Shown one piece after another: positions 21,391 to 24,741 of a stretch of DNA of 24,741 nucleotides. Source of the DNA: JAYELX01 sp964544065 (GTDB lineage: Bacteria; Chloroflexota; Anaerolineae; Anaerolineales; UBA11858); contig CAZJBA010000020.1 of NCBI GenBank assembly GCA_964544065.1, positions 1 to 24,741 on the forward strand. The letters are read 5' to 3'. Below the pieces are notes generated by a model. That model was not told the DNA's origin and searched no databases. It saw nothing but the letters and a program-made list of their open reading frames with translations. Each line of letters starts with the position of its first letter. Within the stretch, counting starts at the first letter, position 1. The translations under genes and the position numbers were made by a program.

Positions 21391-22389
21391 ATGAAAGCAC
21401 TCATCCAGAAATTGACCCAAGTACAAGGCCCGTCCGGCTATGAAAGCAAAGTCCGCGACCTGATCCGCGCCGAGATAGAAGCGCATGTCGATGAACTGCG
21501 CGTCGATAATCTGGGTAACTTGATCGCCCGGCGAGACGAAAGGACAAACGGAGGCCGGACAGTGATGATCTCGGCCCACATGGACGAAATCGGCATCATC
21601 GCCACCCACATCGACAAGGATGGGTTCATCCGTTTCACCAAAGTCGGCGGCGTCGCGGCCCGATACACACCCGGCGGACGGGTGCGCTTTCTCGATGACA
21701 CCCTCGGCGTGATCAACACAGAGCGTCTGACCAGCGCGTCCAAGGTGCCGCCACTTGATGAGATGTTCATCGATGTTGGAGCAAGCGACCGAGAGGCCTG
21801 CCCGATCAAGGTCGGCGACGTGGCAACCTTCGAGCGGCCCTTCACCGATATGGGAGACCGGCTTGTCTCCAAGGCGATGGATGACCGCATTGGCGTGGCC
21901 GTCGCTATCGAAGCTCTACGCCAACTCGAAGCGAGCCCCCACGAGATCTATTTTGTCTTCAGCAGCCAGGAAGAAGTCGGCGTGCGCGGCGCCACCGCAG
22001 CGGCCTACGGCGTCGATCCCGATGTCGGCTTGGCCGTCGACGTCACCCGCACGGGCGACACGCCCAAGAGCAAAACCATGGATGTCAGTTTGGGCAAGGG
22101 GCCGGCCATCAAGGTGAAGGATGGCGGCATGCTGGCCGATCCACGCGTGGTCGATTGGATGGTGAAGAAAGCCAAAGAGGTTGATATTCCCTACCAACTA
22201 GAAGTCCTGGAGGGCGGCTCCACCGATGCGCGCGCCATGCAGATCAGCCGCGCCGGTATTCCGGCGGGATGTCTCTCGATCCCCTGCCGCTACGTTCACA
22301 GCCCCTCCGAAATGGTGGATTACAACGACGTGCAAAATGCGGTCCGACTGTTGATTTGTTTACTAGAAGAACCCATTCCATGGAAGTAG
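21391..22389 (+). CDS. M42-family metallo-aminopeptidase, copy 3
   Basis: This 332-residue M42 peptidase is the closest of the three to the well-studied archaeal and bacterial members. Metal-site residues are His63 and Asp65 in SAHMDEIG, Asp164 in KAMDDRIG, Glu194 and Glu195 in SSQEEVG, Asp217 in AVDVT, and His303 in RYVHSPSE. GGSTDARAMQISRAGIP follows the family pattern. The 61-nt gap before it contains a small GCGGATTTCCGC palindrome and a weak ribosome binding site. A lipoprotein gene starts 7 nt after its stop. The four genes are likely one transcript. Confidence 0.9.
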   Translation: MKALIQKLTQVQGPSGYESKVRDLIRAEIEAHVDELRVDNLGNLIARRDERTNGGRTVMISAHMDEIGIIATHIDKDGFIRFTKVGGVAARYTPGGRVRFLDDTLGVINTERLTSASKVPPLDEMFIDVGASDREACPIKVGDVATFERPFTDMGDRLVSKAMDDRIGVAVAIEALRQLEASPHEIYFVFSSQEEVGVRGATAAAYGVDPDVGLAVDVTRTGDTPKSKTMDVSLGKGPAIKVKDGGMLADPRVVDWMVKKAKEVDIPYQLEVLEGGSTDARAMQISRAGIPAGCLSIPCRYVHSPSEMVDYNDVQNAVRLLICLLEEPIPWK

Positions 22390-22396
22390 ATCGATT

Positions 22397-23710
22397 ATGA
22401 CCAAGCAAAACGCACGAAATGTTTGCAAGATCTGTTTTTCTCTTTTTTGGGCGGTCGTCCTTATGACAGGCTGCCAAATGCCCTTGGAAGAAACAGCGGC
22501 CCCGCTCCATGAACAAACCTCGACGCCAACCAACACACCCGTTCCGGTAGAGCAACTAGAAGCAACGGCTGATCCAGCCGACACGATCATCACCCTCGAA
22601 ATCTGGATTCCGCCTCAATTTGATCCCGATAATGGTACCCAGGCTGGGATATTATTTCAGGAACGTCTGGATGGATTCACATCTCGCCGCCCTAATGTAC
22701 GGGTTGAAACGCGGATTAAAGACGTACAAGGACCTGGCGGTTTACTCGACACACTCAAAACAGCCAGCGCCGCCGCTCCACTGGCCTTGCCCGATTTGGT
22801 CGCTCTACCCTACGATGGATTACATCTTGCAGCTAGTGAAGGACTGGTGCGTCCTTTCGATGGCCTGACGGACATCATGGATGATCCCGATTGGTATGAT
22901 TTTGCTCGCCAAATTGCCCATGAGCAAAATAGCACCTTTGGCATCCCCTTTGCAGGCGACGCTTTGATGATAGTGTATCGACCTGAGATGATCGAAGAAA
23001 CACCAACCAATTGGTCCGACGTGCTAGAAAGCACCGAACCGATTATCTTTCCGGCCTCCGACCCGGACGCTCTCCTGACTTTAACGTTCTATCGCGCCGC
23101 GGGAGGCGCGATTGTTGATGAAGATGATCAACCCATCTTCGAAATGGCGCCGCTGACAGATACGCTCACGTTTTACTACCAGGGAAGCAGGAATAACGTT
23201 TTTCCTTACTGGTTGACTCAATACGAAACAGATGAACAAGCCTGGGGCGCTTACGAAGAGAAACAAGCCGACATGATCATCACTTGGGCTTCTCGATATT
23301 TACAAACATTGCCGGAAGATTCCGCTGCAGCAACTATTCCTACCCCCGGAAGTGAAAGCTATACCACAGCAACCGGATGGGTTTGGGCTTCGGCCAGCCC
23401 CGATTCGGCCCGCCAAACCCTAAGCACTGAACTGGCAGAGTTTCTCTCCACCAGCGATTATCTGGCCAAATGGAACGCAGCCTCGGGGTACTTGCCTCCG
23501 CGCTCTAGCTCGTTGACGTTTTGGGAAGACACGCCAGCAATCTACAATTTCGTCATCAAAATTTGTCCCGCGGCGCAGGTAGCGCCATCAGGGGAGCTAT
23601 TGTCTCGCCTGGGGCCTGCCCTGAGTCAAAGCACCGTCAACGTGCTCAAAGAACAAACCGACCCGGCCACCGCGGCCCAAAACGCGATCGATCGTGTAGC
23701 CGAGCCATAA
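22397..23710 (+). CDS. extracellular solute-binding lipoprotein (family 1 type)
   Basis: This 437-residue protein starts with a lipoprotein signal (hydrophobic stretch 14-25 and L-M-T-G-C, Cys at residue 26) and a Thr/Pro linker at about 40-50. It then has a two-lobed binding domain that looks like extracellular solute-binding family 1 (FQERLDGFTSRRPNVRVE, FGIPFAGDALMIVYRPEMI, and YLAKWNAASGYLPPR near the end). Such proteins capture a sugar or other solute for an ABC transporter, but no permease or ATPase gene follows in the window. The ligand is unknown. It lies 7 nt after the third peptidase gene, probably in the same operon. The convergent aminotransferase gene ends 5 nt downstream. Confidence 0.8.
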   Translation: MTKQNARNVCKICFSLFWAVVLMTGCQMPLEETAAPLHEQTSTPTNTPVPVEQLEATADPADTIITLEIWIPPQFDPDNGTQAGILFQERLDGFTSRRPNVRVETRIKDVQGPGGLLDTLKTASAAAPLALPDLVALPYDGLHLAASEGLVRPFDGLTDIMDDPDWYDFARQIAHEQNSTFGIPFAGDALMIVYRPEMIEETPTNWSDVLESTEPIIFPASDPDALLTLTFYRAAGGAIVDEDDQPIFEMAPLTDTLTFYYQGSRNNVFPYWLTQYETDEQAWGAYEEKQADMIITWASRYLQTLPEDSAAATIPTPGSESYTTATGWVWASASPDSARQTLSTELAEFLSTSDYLAKWNAASGYLPPRSSSLTFWEDTPAIYNFVIKICPAAQVAPSGELLSRLGPALSQSTVNVLKEQTDPATAAQNAIDRVAEP

Positions 23711-23715
23711 AAAGA

Positions 23716-24642
23716 TCATTTCCCGTAAACGGGGGTATTCCAGGCCTGATAGGCTTTCACCTCCCCACAAACCACATCTTGGAAGAGCGTTCTTAATTGT
23801 GCCGTGACTGGCCCCATCGAGCCCTTGCCAACCGGACGGTAATCCACCCGCGTGATGGCGGTGATCTGCGCGGCCGTTCCGGTCATGAAGAGTTCTTCGC
23901 AGATATACACCTCGGTACGGTCGATCGGCCGTTCCACAACGGGGAGGCCGAGTTCCTTTTCAGCCAGCACCATCACTGAACGCCGGGTGATCCCCTCGAG
24001 CACGTTTTCCGTCACCGGCGGGGTAATCAGAGCACCATCGCGGATCATGAAGATATTTTCAGCGCTGCCTTCGGAGACATGGCCGGCCTGGGTCAAGACA
24101 AGGGCCTCGTCAAAACCAGCCCGGAGGGCGTCGGTCTTGATGAAGGCCGAATTAGCATAGGCTCCGGTGATCTTGCCCCGCGCCGGAATGACGTTATCAT
24201 CCACCCGCCGCCAGGACGAAAAGGTGACATGTGCATCGGTGTCATTGGCAACATAGCGGCCAAAAGGCAACGCTACGATGCTAATCTCGTCATCCAGGCC
24301 GTGCAACTTGACGCCGATACCTTCACTGGCTTTATACACCAACGGGCGAACATAGACATTCTCTCGAAAATCTTCTTTGCGCAACAACTCTATCGTGATG
24401 TCAGTCAGGCTCTCTGGGGTCTGCTCGAAATCCATGCACAACATCTTGGCAGAATTCAACAATCTGCGGTAATGATCCCGAGGCCTGAAAAGATACATTT
24501 GTTCCTGTTCCTGGCTCCAATAGCCCCTCAAACCGCCAAAAGCGCCGGTGCCGTAATTGAGGGCATGCGTCAAAACGCCAACTTTGGCCTGAGCATAAGG
24601 CACAACTTTCCCCTCGAAATAAGCAAATTCGGGTTTTTCCAT
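23716..24642 (-). CDS. ilvE: branched-chain amino acid aminotransferase
   Basis: This 308-residue fold-type IV PLP enzyme transfers the amino group between glutamate and the 2-oxo acids of valine, leucine and isoleucine. The catalytic Lys157 is in RGKITGAYANS. Other landmarks are HALNYGTGAFGGLRGY (26-41), VSEGSAENIFMIRDG, and ELFMTGTAAQITAI, the last two binding cofactor phosphate and substrate. The start ATG at 24642 (minus strand) is chosen because GAAGGAGAAACC lies just upstream and the N-terminus PEFAYFEGK fits the family. A longer in-frame reading is possible but not needed. It is complete and lies only 5 nt from the end of the converging lipoprotein gene, with no terminator visible between them. 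Confidence 0.92.
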   Translation of the reverse strand: MEKPEFAYFEGKVVPYAQAKVGVLTHALNYGTGAFGGLRGYWSQEQEQMYLFRPRDHYRRLLNSAKMLCMDFEQTPESLTDITIELLRKEDFRENVYVRPLVYKASEGIGVKLHGLDDEISIVALPFGRYVANDTDAHVTFSSWRRVDDNVIPARGKITGAYANSAFIKTDALRAGFDEALVLTQAGHVSEGSAENIFMIRDGALITPPVTENVLEGITRRSVMVLAEKELGLPVVERPIDRTEVYICEELFMTGTAAQITAITRVDYRPVGKGSMGPVTAQLRTLFQDVVCGEVKAYQAWNTPVYGK

Positions 24643-24720
24643 AATGGTTTCTCCTTCGTAGAGAACAATCCCTTCTATAAATACCGTTGATCGGAAATCA
24701 AGCTTCAATCCAACACAATG

Positions 24721-24726
24721 ATTATA
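24721..24726 (-). promoter_or_regulatory. candidate -10 box for ilvE
   Basis: On the minus strand a perfect TATAAT lies about 80 nt upstream of the ilvE start codon. The matching -35 box would fall outside the window, so this is only a partial promoter call. Confidence 0.4.
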
Positions 24727-24741
24727 CTGTTTTTTCAAACC

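Overview
The window looks like a piece of a moderately GC-rich bacterial chromosome, most likely a Chloroflexota (Anaerolineae-like) genome or metagenome-assembled genome. This is inference. It rests on several MttB-superfamily methyltransferases, a T-box leader in front of pheS, tandem M42 peptidases, lipoprotein and stalk proteins rich in Thr/Pro repeats, and a GerW/YtfJ-like gene with no spore genes around it. A 100-base run of N at 14374-14473 shows that this is a scaffold rather than finished sequence.

Positions 1-9203 form a methyl-transfer and export block. A lone FAD subunit of a molybdenum hydroxylase and the first MttB-family gene form a likely operon (462-2796). They are followed by tatA-tatB-tatC behind a consensus promoter (3048-4718), an iron-type alcohol dehydrogenase and a second MttB-family gene ending at a strong terminator (4856-7571), and then a third MttB-family gene (7746-9203). 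The non-coding stretches here are packed with palindromic repeats. Two copies of a roughly 131-bp nested hairpin element lie in opposite orientation at 56-186 and 7573-7705 and bracket most of the block. A second element with terminal inverted repeats lies at 208-363, a third at 2801-3029, and a widespread GTCATTGCGAGGAGCG-type repeat at 3105-3232.

Positions 9204-11622 hold a ribbon-helix-helix/PIN toxin-antitoxin pair with its own good promoter, and a type I glutamine synthetase lacking the adenylylation tyrosine.

Positions 11637-17510 are the phenylalanyl-tRNA synthetase region. It has a promoter, a complete T-box riboswitch with a readable UUC (Phe) specifier, an anti-terminator and a terminator. 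These are followed by pheS, three small genes (a helical protein, a one-pass membrane protein and a GerW/YtfJ-like protein), a scaffold gap, pheT, a small membrane protein and a bidirectional terminator. The gap is flanked by an exact 55-bp duplication and is probably an unmerged contig overlap.

Positions 17569-24741 hold an aldo/keto reductase on the minus strand, a Thr/Pro-rich membrane-anchored stalk protein, three tandem M42-family metallo-aminopeptidases, a lipoprotein solute-binding protein, and a branched-chain aminotransferase on the minus strand at the right edge. The stalk, peptidase and binding-protein genes are tightly spaced and probably cotranscribed, suggesting peptide uptake or degradation. 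All protein functions are read from motifs by eye; no database search was run.
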